Below, in pieces: positions 24,560-32,695 of a DNA stretch of 64,000 nt. The position numbers and the translations under genes were made by a program. The notes below the pieces were generated by a model. It saw nothing but the letters and a program-made list of their open reading frames with translations. It was not told the origin of the DNA and ran no database searches. Source of the stretch: Jatrophihabitans sp964252635 (GTDB lineage: Bacteria > Actinomycetota > Actinomycetes > Mycobacteriales > Jatrophihabitantaceae); the NCBI RefSeq assembly GCF_964252635.1, contig NZ_CAXUNP010000017.1, positions 7,827 to 71,826 of the forward strand, written 5' to 3'. How positions within the stretch are numbered: position 1 is the first letter of the stretch; every line of letters begins with the position of its first letter.

Positions 24560-25501
24560 TCAGGCGGCGACGGCGTCGGCGGCCGCCCGGGCCAGCCGGC
24601 GCGAGGCCCGCTGGTGGCGCACGCCGTCGACGCTGAGCACGACCAGCGCCACCCACACCAGGCAGAAGCCGATGAGCTCGGTGACCGGCACGTGCTCGTG
24701 CCGGATGCCGACGCCCACCGCGAACTGCAGCACCGGGGCGAGGTACTGCAGCAACCCGATCGTCGACAGCGGCAGGCGACGGGTGCCGGCCGCGAACAGC
24801 AGCAGCGGCACGGCGGTGATCAGGCCCGTGCCGGCGAGCAGGAACGACGTCGGGACGCGGCTGCCGAACACCAGGTCGCCCTGGCCGGCGATGACGCCGA
24901 CCGCGATCAGGGCGGGGACGAGCTGCACCCCGGTCTCAACGGCCATCGACTCGACGGCCCCGGCGTGCGCCTGCTTCTTGCAGAACCCGTACAGCCCGAA
25001 GGAGAACGCGAGCACGAGTGCGATCCAGGGCAGCCGGCCGTAGTCGACGGTGATGACGGCGACCGCGACGACGCCGATCGCGACCGCCGTCCACTGCGCC
25101 GGACGCAGCCGTTCCCGCAGGAACAGGACCGCCAGCACGATGGTGATCAGCGGGTTGATGAAGTAGCCGAGGCTGGTCTCCACGACGTGGCCGCTGTTGA
25201 CGCCGTAGATGTAGGTGCCCCAGTTGACGCTGACCAGCACGGCGGCCGCGGCCAGCAGGCCGAACTGGCGCCGGTCGCGCAGGATGGCCCGGACCCCGGC
25301 CCCGTTGCGGCCGACGCCGACGACGACGGCCATCACGACCAGCGAGAAGATCATCCGCATGGCGAGGATCTCGATCGTCCCGGCGGGCTCGAGCAGCGGG
25401 AAGTACAGCGGGAAGATGCCCCACAGGATGTAGGCGGACGCGCCGTAGATCAGGCCACGCCGCTCGTCCTCCACCCGGCCAGCGTACGAACCGCGCGGCA
25501 T
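24560..25501 (-). CDS. rarD: EamA/RarD family permease
   Basis: 313 aa if ATG 25501 is used; GTG 25474 (before EDERRGLIYGASAYILWGIF) is equally possible. Ten hydrophobic segments in two EamA repeats, with the RarD signature region YILWGIFPLYFPLL at the N-terminus and SVNWGTYIYGVNSGHVVETS. An inner-membrane drug/metabolite transporter of unknown substrate. Nothing in the neighbourhood points to one. The family assignment is firm, the start is not. Confidence 0.88.
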   Translation of the reverse strand: MPRGSYAGRVEDERRGLIYGASAYILWGIFPLYFPLLEPAGTIEILAMRMIFSLVVMAVVVGVGRNGAGVRAILRDRRQFGLLAAAAVLVSVNWGTYIYGVNSGHVVETSLGYFINPLITIVLAVLFLRERLRPAQWTAVAIGVVAVAVITVDYGRLPWIALVLAFSFGLYGFCKKQAHAGAVESMAVETGVQLVPALIAVGVIAGQGDLVFGSRVPTSFLLAGTGLITAVPLLLFAAGTRRLPLSTIGLLQYLAPVLQFAVGVGIRHEHVPVTELIGFCLVWVALVVLSVDGVRHQRASRRLARAAADAVAA

Positions 25502-25609
25502 GCGGTGCCGGGCCGCTCTCGCGCCTGCCGGGCCGCTTCCACCCCATCCGGACATTAAGCCCAAGATTTAACAGAAATTAAAGCTCCAAGTAGTGACCGA
25601 AAGACCCTC

Positions 25610-25792
25610 GTGTGTCACTGTCGGTGCATGTATTCGACGCGGACTTCCCCCGAGTGGCGCGACGACATGCCGAGGACCTTCAGCCCCGACCTGCCGGCCC
25701 ACGTCCCGACCATCCGTCACCGGCGTCGCCGGTCGACCATGACCACGCTGCTGCAGGCAGCACTGCACCATCGCCTGACCAGACACGCCTGA
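25610..25792 (+). CDS. Possible small protein, unknown
   Basis: 60 codons from GTG 25610 (or ATG 25628, 25667). The product is short, Arg/His/Thr-rich, and not recognised. No good ribosome site is visible. In its favour: the frame is open in an otherwise gene-free divergent gap (25502-25864) with an A/T-rich stretch upstream at 25555-25595, and its stop lies in a tandem repeat like those at two annotated genes of this window. It could also be noncoding. Confidence 0.25.
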   Translation: MCHCRCMYSTRTSPEWRDDMPRTFSPDLPAHVPTIRHRRRRSTMTTLLQAALHHRLTRHA

Positions 25793-25840
25793 GTCGGCAC
25801 GGCGTAATCGGCCCGCCTGAGTCAGCCCGCCTGAGTCAGC
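25785..25840. repeat. 14-bp tandem repeat, four units
   Basis: Units at 25785, 25799, 25813 and 25827. The last two are identical (CCGCCTGAGTCAGC), the first differs by two bases, the second is decayed. The first unit includes the TGA of the small ORF. Confidence 0.85.
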
Positions 25841-25864
25841 ACCGGTAGGGCGGGTTCGAGCGGC

Positions 25865-26725
25865 TCAGCGCTGGTAGCGCGGGTCCGAGCGGGCCATCTG
25901 CTCCAGCCGGGCGATCCGCTTGTCCATCGGCGGGTGCGTCGAGAACAGCGAGCGGATGTTGCCGAACGGGTTGGCGATCATCATGTGCGACGCGGTCTGC
26001 AGCCGCGGCGTCTTCACCAGCGGGACGGCCGCCGTGCCCGCCTCGAGCTTGCGCAGGGCCGAGGCCAGGGCCAGCGGGTCGTTGGACAGCTCCGCGCCGC
26101 TCTGATCGGCCTGGTACTCCCGGGACCGGGAGATCGACAGCTGGATGATCGACGCCGCCAGCGGGCCGAGGAACAGCATCAGCAGCTCGACGAACGGGTT
26201 GCGATCGCGGTCGCCACCCCCGCCGAAGAAGATCGCGAAGTTGGCGATCATCGTGATGCCCGCCCCGAAGGCGCCGGCCACGGAGGAGATGAGGATGTCG
26301 CGGTTGTAGACGTGGCTGAGCTCGTGGCCGAGCACCGCCCGCAGCTCGCGCTCGTCGAGGATCTGCAGGATCCCGGCGGTGGCGCAGACGGCGGCGTGCC
26401 GCGGGTTGCGGCCGGTGGCGAAGGCGTTGGGCTGGGCGGTCGGCGAGACGTAGAGCCGCGGCATGGGCTGGCGCGCGGAGTTCGCGAGCTCACCGACGAT
26501 CCGGTACATCGCCGGCTGCTCGACCTCGCTGACCGGCCGCGCCCCCATGGAGCGCAGGGCGATCTTGTCGGAGTTGAAGTAGCTGTAGGCGTTGATGCCC
26601 AGGGCCAGGAGCAGTCCGATGACCAAGCCGTTGCGACCGCCGAGCGCCCCGCCGACGACGACGAGCAGCCCCCCGAGCAACCCGAACAGCACGGCCGTCT
26701 TCAGGCCGTTCTGGAAGCGATGCAT
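25865..26725 (-). CDS. htpX: Membrane zinc metalloprotease HtpX (M48)
   Basis: 286 aa from ATG 26725. Two N-terminal membrane segments, then HELSH (134-138), two more hydrophobic stretches, and the third zinc ligand Glu203 in SREYQAD. The PTAQPNAFATGRNPRHAAVC strand is family-specific. HtpX degrades damaged membrane proteins. No clear ribosome site, so a nearby alternative start cannot be excluded. Divergent from carbonic anhydrase. Confidence 0.95.
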   Translation of the reverse strand: MHRFQNGLKTAVLFGLLGGLLVVVGGALGGRNGLVIGLLLALGINAYSYFNSDKIALRSMGARPVSEVEQPAMYRIVGELANSARQPMPRLYVSPTAQPNAFATGRNPRHAAVCATAGILQILDERELRAVLGHELSHVYNRDILISSVAGAFGAGITMIANFAIFFGGGGDRDRNPFVELLMLFLGPLAASIIQLSISRSREYQADQSGAELSNDPLALASALRKLEAGTAAVPLVKTPRLQTASHMMIANPFGNIRSLFSTHPPMDKRIARLEQMARSDPRYQR

Positions 26726-26791
26726 GTCGGTGAAACGCGCGAGGTACCCGTCCGCGTTCCCTGCGCGTCCGCCGGATGAGAAGCTCGGGAA

Positions 26792-27280
26792 ATGAGCGCG
26801 ACCGACCACCTTGTCTTCGAGAACCGCCGCTACGCGGAGACCTTCCCGGGCCCCCGGCCCCTCAAGCCCAAGCTGCGGCTGGCGGTCGTCAGCTGCATGG
26901 ACTCGCGGCTGGACCTGTTCGGCGCGTTCGGTCTCGCCATCGGTGACGCGCACCTGCTGCGCAACGCAGGAGGCCTGCTCACCGACGACATGTTGCGGTC
27001 GCTGGCCATCAGCCAGCGCAACCTGGGGACGCGCGAGATCGCGATCGTGCACCACACCAACTGCGGCATGGACCGCTTCGACGACGAGGCGTTCCGGTCA
27101 GGTCTCGCGGACGAGACCGGCGAGCGCCCGGAGTGGGACGTCCCGGGTTTCACCGATGTCCAGGAGCAGGCCAGACGCTCGCTGGCGAGGGCACGCACCT
27201 GTGCGTGGCTCCCGCACCGGGACTCCGTCCGGGCCTTCGTGTTCGACGTCGAGACGGGACTGCTCGCCGAGGCGAGTTGA
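26792..27280 (+). CDS. Beta-class carbonic anhydrase
   Basis: 162 aa, the short actinobacterial form. Zinc ligands Cys35 (VVSCMDSRLD, with Asp37 and Arg39 of the catalytic dyad), His88 and Cys91 (HHTNCGM). It converts CO2 and bicarbonate; in this setting it could supply CO2/bicarbonate near the 2-oxoacid:ferredoxin oxidoreductase, but that is speculation. Cytoplasmic. Confidence 0.9.
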   Translation: MSATDHLVFENRRYAETFPGPRPLKPKLRLAVVSCMDSRLDLFGAFGLAIGDAHLLRNAGGLLTDDMLRSLAISQRNLGTREIAIVHHTNCGMDRFDDEAFRSGLADETGERPEWDVPGFTDVQEQARRSLARARTCAWLPHRDSVRAFVFDVETGLLAEAS

Positions 27281-27308
27281 CCCGTCGTCGGGTCAGGCGG
27301 GTCGAGCG

Positions 27309-27719
27309 TCAGGCGACGTCTTCCTGCCAGCGGAAGGACGCCATGAGGCGCTCGACGCGGTGGTCCAGCTCGTCCTCGCAGTCGGCCTCGACCACGAACT
27401 CGGCGAGCAGGGCCAGGCGCTGGGTGCCCGGTGCGGGCATGACGTAGCGGCGGGTGCCCGGCTCGGGGTCGACGTCGAGGAGCTGGTGGGCGACCGAGCC
27501 CGGCGCGACCGCGCGGGTGTCCAGGTCGTCCTCGTCCTCGATGATGCCGACGGTGAGCGCACCGGTGGCCTCGCGGATGTCCTCCTCGACGACCATGGTG
27601 CTGAGCACGGCCAGCAGAGGCGCGCCCTCGGCCTCGTCCGGCAGGCCGGCCTCGTCGGGGCTGACCACCATCCAGTCACGGCAGTCCATCTCGAATGCCG
27701 GAAGAACCAGGTCGGCCAT
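27309..27719 (-). CDS. Hypothetical acidic protein
   Basis: 136 aa from ATG 27719, with AAGGAG at good spacing; the frame is open upstream but without a ribosome site. Strongly acidic, no membrane or signal segment. Segments such as ADLVLPAFEMDCRDWMVVSP and RRYVMPAPGTQRLALLAEFV look like a compact alpha/beta domain. I do not recognise the family. It converges with carbonic anhydrase and diverges from korA. Confidence 0.7.
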   Translation of the reverse strand: MADLVLPAFEMDCRDWMVVSPDEAGLPDEAEGAPLLAVLSTMVVEEDIREATGALTVGIIEDEDDLDTRAVAPGSVAHQLLDVDPEPGTRRYVMPAPGTQRLALLAEFVVEADCEDELDHRVERLMASFRWQEDVA

Positions 27720-28010
27720 GGCGGACTCCTTCGGGGGGCTGTCGAGCGTGGCTGGGGTGTACCCCGCAACCAGGGGTCGATCACGACGCGGACCATTCGG
27801 ACAAGGCCTTACGTCCCGGGTGAACCCGCCCATCATCCCGATTTCTCAGCGTCTGTGCCGACCGCGGGAGTGGCACGAACCTGCCTGGCAGTGACGCGCC
27901 ACACGACACAACCGGACAAACCTGTAAGTAGACTGACGTGGTTGCGATGCCGCTTCCTGATAAGCATTGATCGCGACCCGCGAACTCGATGCCCGGAGGC
28001 AGTGCACAGC

Positions 28011-29879
28011 ATGGCCAAGAACGTCGAACAGCTCGACCAGGTCGTCATTCGCATCGCCGGGGACTCGGGTGACGGCATGCAGCTGACGGGTGACCGGTTC
28101 ACCCAGGAGACCGCGGTGTTCGGCAACGACCTGGCGACGTTCCCGAACTTCCCGGCCGAGATCCGTGCGCCGCAGGGCACGCTGGCCGGTGTCTCGTCCT
28201 TCCAGGTGCACTTCGCCGACCACGACATCCTCACCCCGGGCGACCGGCCGGATGTGCTGGTGGCGATGAACCCGGCCGCGCTCAAGGCGAACCTGGGCGA
28301 CATGCCCAAGGGCGGCACCCTGATCGTCGACACCCGCGACTTCACGACCCGCGCGCTGGCCCGGGTGGGTTGGTCAAGCAATCCGCTCGAGGACGGCACG
28401 CTGGACGGGTTCCAGGTGCATGCGGTCGACCTGACGCAGCTGACACTGGATGCCCTGGAGGGCAGCGAGCTGTCGCGCAAGGACGCCGGGCGCAGCAAGA
28501 ACATGTTCGCCCTGGGGCTGCTGAGCTGGATGTACTCGCGCCCGACCGAGGGCACGTTGAACTTCGTGCGGACCAAGTTCGCGACCAAGCCCGACATCGC
28601 CGAGGCCAACGTCGCGGCGTTCAAGGCCGGCTACAACTTCGGGGAGACGACGGAGGCGTTCGGCGTCTCCTACGAGGTCAAGCCGGCCCGCGTCGAGCCG
28701 GGCACCTACCGCAACATCAGCGGCAACCTGGCCCTGGCCTACGGGCTGGTCGCGGCGGGTCAGCGCAGCGGGCTGCCGGTGTTCCTGGGCGCCTACCCGA
28801 TCACCCCGGCCAGCGACATCCTGCACGAGCTGTCCAAGCACAAGCGCTTCGGCGTGCGCACCTTCCAGGCCGAGGACGAGATCGCCGGCATCGGCGCGGC
28901 GCTCGGTGCGGCCTTCGGCGGGGCGCTGGCCATCACCACGTCCTCCGGCCCGGGCATCGCGCTCAAGGGCGAGACCATCGGGCTGGCGGTGAGCCTGGAG
29001 CTGCCGCTGATCGTGTGCGACATCCAGCGCGGCGGCCCGTCCACCGGGCTGCCGACCAAGACCGAGCAGTCGGACCTGATGCAGGCCATGTACGGGCGCA
29101 ACGGCGAGGCGCCGGTCCCGATCGTCGCGCCGCGCTCCCCCGGCGACTGCTTCGACGCCGCCCTCGAGGCCGCGCGGATCGCGCTGACCTACCGCACCCC
29201 GGTGTTCCTGCTCTCCGACGGCTACCTCGCCAACGGCTCCGAGCCGTGGGTGGTGCCGTCCGTCGACGACCTGCCCGACCTGCACGTCGAGTTCCAGACC
29301 GAGCGCAACGGTGACCCCGAGGCCAACGGCGGCGAGGGCGAGTACCTGCCCTACCTGCGTGACGTCGAGACCCTCGCCCGGCCGTGGGCGGTGCCGGGCA
29401 CCCCGGGGCTGGAACACCGCATCGGCGGCATCGAGAAGGCCGACCGCACCGGCAACATCAGCTACGACCCGGACAACCACGACTTCATGACCCGCACCCG
29501 CCAGGCCAAGGTCGACGGCATCGCCCGGTCGCTGCCGCCGATGGAGGTCGAGGACCCGTCCGGTGACGCGCGGGTGCTCGTGCTGGGCTGGGGCTCCACC
29601 TACGGCCCGATCGGCGCCGCGTGCCGCCAGGTGCGGGCCGCCGGCGCGTCGATCGCCCAGGCCCACCTGCGTCACCTGAACCCGTTCCCCGACGACCTGG
29701 GCGAAATCCTCGCCCGCTACGACAAGGTCGTCATCCCCGAGATGAACCTCGGGCAACTGGCCACCCTCATCCGCGCCCGCTACCTGATCGACGCGATCAG
29801 CGTGACCCAGGTGCGAGGGTTGCCGTTCAAGGCCGACGAGCTGGCCGAGATGCTGCTCGCCGCGATTGGAGCCGAATAA
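28011..29879 (+). CDS. korA: 2-oxoacid:ferredoxin oxidoreductase, fused gamma-alpha subunit
   Basis: 622 aa from ATG 28011, GGAGG 11 bases upstream. Residues 1-200 are the gamma domain (IRIAGDSGDGMQLTGDRF; FPNFPAEIRAPQGTLAGVS), the rest the alpha subunit with GAYPITPASDILHEL and GSGPG-type TPP-contact segments. This is the KorA layout of actinobacteria and Hydrogenobacter, which decarboxylates 2-oxoglutarate (or another 2-oxoacid) to its CoA ester with ferredoxin. korB follows 3 bases after the stop. No ferredoxin gene is in the window. Confidence 0.95.
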   Translation: MAKNVEQLDQVVIRIAGDSGDGMQLTGDRFTQETAVFGNDLATFPNFPAEIRAPQGTLAGVSSFQVHFADHDILTPGDRPDVLVAMNPAALKANLGDMPKGGTLIVDTRDFTTRALARVGWSSNPLEDGTLDGFQVHAVDLTQLTLDALEGSELSRKDAGRSKNMFALGLLSWMYSRPTEGTLNFVRTKFATKPDIAEANVAAFKAGYNFGETTEAFGVSYEVKPARVEPGTYRNISGNLALAYGLVAAGQRSGLPVFLGAYPITPASDILHELSKHKRFGVRTFQAEDEIAGIGAALGAAFGGALAITTSSGPGIALKGETIGLAVSLELPLIVCDIQRGGPSTGLPTKTEQSDLMQAMYGRNGEAPVPIVAPRSPGDCFDAALEAARIALTYRTPVFLLSDGYLANGSEPWVVPSVDDLPDLHVEFQTERNGDPEANGGEGEYLPYLRDVETLARPWAVPGTPGLEHRIGGIEKADRTGNISYDPDNHDFMTRTRQAKVDGIARSLPPMEVEDPSGDARVLVLGWGSTYGPIGAACRQVRAAGASIAQAHLRHLNPFPDDLGEILARYDKVVIPEMNLGQLATLIRARYLIDAISVTQVRGLPFKADELAEMLLAAIGAE

Positions 29880-29882
29880 CCG

Positions 29883-30944
29883 ATGGCAAACGACCTGGGT
29901 CTCAAGGCCAAGGACTTCAAGACCGACCAGGAGGTTCGTTGGTGCCCCGGCTGCGGTGACTACGCGATCCTGGCCGCGGTGCAGGGCTTCATGCCCGAGC
30001 TCGGGGTCCCCAAGGAGGACATCGTCTTCGTGTCCGGGATCGGCTGCTCGAGCCGGTTCCCGTACTACATGAACACCTACGGGATGCACTCGATCCACGG
30101 CCGTGCGCCGGCGATCGCGACGGGCCTGTCGTCCTCGCGGCCCGACCTGTCGGTCTGGGTCGTCACCGGCGACGGCGATGCGCTGTCGATCGGCGGCAAC
30201 CACCTGATCCACGCTCTGCGCCGCAACGTCAACCTCAAGATCTTGCTGTTCAACAACCGGATCTACGGGCTGACCAAGGGCCAGTACTCACCCGCGTCCG
30301 AGCTCGGCAAGATCACCAAGTCCTCGCCGATGGGCTCGATCGACGCGCCGTTCAACCCGGTGTCGGTCGCCCTCGGCGCCGAGGCCACGTTCGTGGCGCG
30401 GACCCTGGACTCCGACCGTAAGCACGTGCAGGGTGTGCTGCGCGCAGCCGCCGAGCACGAGGGCACGGCGCTGGTCGAGATCTACCAGAACTGCAACATC
30501 TTCAACGATGGCGCGTTCGACGTCCTCAAGGACTCCGAGACCCGCGACGACTGGACGATCCGCATGGAGCACGGCCAGCCGCTGCGGTTCGGGGCCGACG
30601 GCTCCAAGGCGGTCGTCCGCGACGAGTACGGCGCGCTGGCCGTCGCCACTGACGTGCCGGCAGGCGCTGTCGAGCTGCAGGACGGGCGGCGGGTGGTGGT
30701 GCACGACGCCAACCGGGAGGACCCGAGCTACGCGTTCGCGCTGTCGCGGCTGTCGTCCGGCACGCTCGGTGCGGCTGACGGTGGTGCCTACGCCCCGATG
30801 GGCGTCTTCCGCGACGTGTCCCGCCCGGTCTACGACACCATGATGGCCGACCAGCTCGACCAGGCCGCCGCCGCGCAGCCCGGCGACGCCGCGGCGCTGC
30901 AGAAGCTCATCGCCGGCGCCGACACCTGGACCGTAACGGCCTGA
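29883..30944 (+). CDS. korB: 2-oxoacid:ferredoxin oxidoreductase, beta subunit
   Basis: 353 aa. The TPP site is complete: CPGCGDY near the N-terminus, GIGCSSRFPYYM, then GDGDALSIGGNH and, after 20 residues, LFNNRIYGLTKGQ. Cysteines in CPGC and GCSSR fit the [4Fe-4S] cluster of the beta subunit. It forms the complex with KorA. A hairpin follows at 30973. Confidence 0.95.
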   Translation: MANDLGLKAKDFKTDQEVRWCPGCGDYAILAAVQGFMPELGVPKEDIVFVSGIGCSSRFPYYMNTYGMHSIHGRAPAIATGLSSSRPDLSVWVVTGDGDALSIGGNHLIHALRRNVNLKILLFNNRIYGLTKGQYSPASELGKITKSSPMGSIDAPFNPVSVALGAEATFVARTLDSDRKHVQGVLRAAAEHEGTALVEIYQNCNIFNDGAFDVLKDSETRDDWTIRMEHGQPLRFGADGSKAVVRDEYGALAVATDVPAGAVELQDGRRVVVHDANREDPSYAFALSRLSSGTLGAADGGAYAPMGVFRDVSRPVYDTMMADQLDQAAAAQPGDAAALQKLIAGADTWTVTA

Positions 30945-30972
30945 GCGGTCCCTGGCTGCTGATCCCACCACC

Positions 30973-31001
30973 GGACGGTCGTCCCTGTGGAACGACCGTC
31001 C
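30973..31001 (+). terminator. Hairpin terminator after korB
   Basis: GGACGGTCGT (30973-30982) pairs with ACGACCGTCC (30992-31001), a perfect 10-bp stem with a 9-base loop, 28 bases after the korB stop. Confidence 0.7.
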
Positions 31002-31189
31002 CCACCTGAGCATTTACGGGTACGGCGAAACGCCGACGCGCGGTCAAGGTGTTGCGCTCGCGCCGGATCTCACCTAATTTTTGCTTCGGGCGATTTAGAA
31101 GTGCCAGTTCGACATGTCGTCTCCCTCCACGCTCGACTTCCGGCTTGCTGAGTCGGACATTTGGGTCCCGCGGCGAACGGGACCACTCC

Positions 31190-32428
31190 ATGATGGGCGG
31201 TGCGGGGTTGCTAGGGCTAGTACTCAGACGGCGCAATGTCCGTTTGAATCCAGTTTCTCTGTACATGGCGACCGCCGAGGTCGCCGCAGCTGCCCTGGTG
31301 GTCCTGGCTCTCGCCGGTCTGAGTATTACCGGCTCGACCGCGCTTCGAGCAACTGTGATCGTCGGATTGAGCATCGCGTACACGGAGCTGTCGCGCCGCC
31401 CGGCGACCCTGCGCCGATTCTTGCATGCCGACGGGCCGACCTGGAGCGACCAGACGTCGGTCTGGACGGCCGCCGCGGTCCTGGTGCTGCCGTGGGGGTG
31501 GGCGTGCCTGGCCGTCCTGGCCGTGTACGGCCACCGCTGGTACTACACCCGTCTCGACCGCACCGAGCCGTTGTTCCGTTACGCCTTCTCGCTGGCGGCC
31601 ACGATCATGGCCGCCGGCGCCGCGCATCTCGTCGGCCAGCTGATCCCGGAATCGGCACCCGGTTGGCTGGCCCAGGCCGGGCTGGTCGTCCAGCTGCTGG
31701 TCTACACGACGACGGCGCTCGCGGTCGGGCTGACTGCGATGCGGCTCCGGACGCCTTCGGGCACCCCGCGACCCTGGCGCGCGGTCGTGCCGCCGGCCAG
31801 CAGCGTCGGCCTTGAACTCGGCGCCCTGACCATCGGCCTCATGTTGGCCCTGCTGGCCACCCACGCTCTGGTGCTGACCCCGCTCGTCCTCGGGCTCACT
31901 GCCTTCCTGCAGCGGGCCTGCCTGACGGAGGAGCTGGCCACCGCCGCCCGCACCGATCCGAAGACCGGGTTGCTGAACTCGCGCGGCTGGGCCGCGGTCA
32001 CGTCTGCGGCAGCTCACGGCACCGGCGCGGTCCTGATCGTCGACATCGACCGGTTCAAGAAGGTCAACGACACCCACGGGCACCTGGTGGGCGACCAGGT
32101 GATCCTCGAGGTCACGGCCCGGCTGCGCCGGCAGCTCCGGGAGCAGGACGAGCTGGCGCGCTGGGGCGGCGAGGAGTTCGCCGTCTGGCTCCCCGACGCC
32201 GACGCAGCTACGGCCCAGATCATCGCCGAGCGGCTGCGCGCTGCGATCGCCGACGAGCCGATCGACACCGACGCCGGCCCGGTCAGGGTCACCGTCTCGG
32301 TCGGTGCCGCCTCGTCCACGGGGCACGACGCCATCGCGCTCGACACGCTGCTGGCCAGTGCCGACGCGGGCGTCTACCGCGCCAAGAACGCCGGCCGAAA
32401 CAAGGTCGACGTCGCCGCCCACGTCTGA
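31190..32428 (+). CDS. Membrane-bound diguanylate cyclase (GGDEF)
   Basis: 412 aa from ATG 31190 (or 31193); the frame is open upstream without support. Residues about 20-245 contain six or more hydrophobic segments, then a GGDEF domain: DPKTGLLNSRGW, VDIDRFKKVNDTHGHLVGD, active site RWGGEEF, and the product-inhibition motif REQD five residues before it. So it should be an active, feedback-inhibited cyclic di-GMP synthase. The membrane part is an unknown sensor. It stands alone, 2.3 kb upstream of nothing co-directional. Could influence the exopolysaccharide genes nearby (inference). Confidence 0.9.
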   Translation: MMGGAGLLGLVLRRRNVRLNPVSLYMATAEVAAAALVVLALAGLSITGSTALRATVIVGLSIAYTELSRRPATLRRFLHADGPTWSDQTSVWTAAAVLVLPWGWACLAVLAVYGHRWYYTRLDRTEPLFRYAFSLAATIMAAGAAHLVGQLIPESAPGWLAQAGLVVQLLVYTTTALAVGLTAMRLRTPSGTPRPWRAVVPPASSVGLELGALTIGLMLALLATHALVLTPLVLGLTAFLQRACLTEELATAARTDPKTGLLNSRGWAAVTSAAAHGTGAVLIVDIDRFKKVNDTHGHLVGDQVILEVTARLRRQLREQDELARWGGEEFAVWLPDADAATAQIIAERLRAAIADEPIDTDAGPVRVTVSVGAASSTGHDAIALDTLLASADAGVYRAKNAGRNKVDVAAHV

Positions 32429-32586
32429 CCCAATCGCACCGCCGTCACCTCAGCCCGGCCTCGCGCTGCCGGCTGCACATTTGCCGGCCACGCGCCGTTC
32501 ACCTCAGCCCACTTCCCTGCGTAGCGAATTCAAGTTAGGCTTTACGCGTATTTCACGGGGGATAGTTCGGACTTGGGAGGGTCCCC

Positions 32587-32664
32587 GTGCGCGTTGCTTC
32601 TGTGGTGATCAGACGATGGTGGTCGCACCGCGGTCAGACACCGCAACGCTGCCCGCAATGGTGA
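32587..32664 (+). CDS. Candidate 25-residue peptide ORF
   Basis: GTG 32587 follows GGGAGGG at about 5-base spacing and reads 25 codons, with RRWW and a single Cys near the end (MRVASVVIRRWWSHRGQTPQ for the first 20). An A/T-rich stretch precedes it at 32526-32560, which could hold a promoter. The stop lies in a 17-bp tandem repeat. Not recognised; it could be a leader peptide without a downstream co-directional gene, or chance. Confidence 0.3.
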   Translation: MRVASVVIRRWWSHRGQTPQRCPQW

Positions 32665-32686
32665 GCTGACCGCAATGGTGAGCTGA
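32653..32686. repeat. 17-bp tandem repeat, two perfect units
   Basis: CCGCAATGGTGAGCTGA occurs at 32653-32669 and 32670-32686 without mismatch, followed by CCGC. Lies in the convergent gap before the FN3 protein's 3' end. Confidence 0.95.
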
Positions 32687-32695
32687 CCGCGGCCG

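Noticed and set aside
28374..30212. Long minus-strand reading frame opposite korA/korB
   Set aside because: Composition is the mirror of the strong plus-strand genes, no start signal, no recognisable domain; a high-GC shadow.
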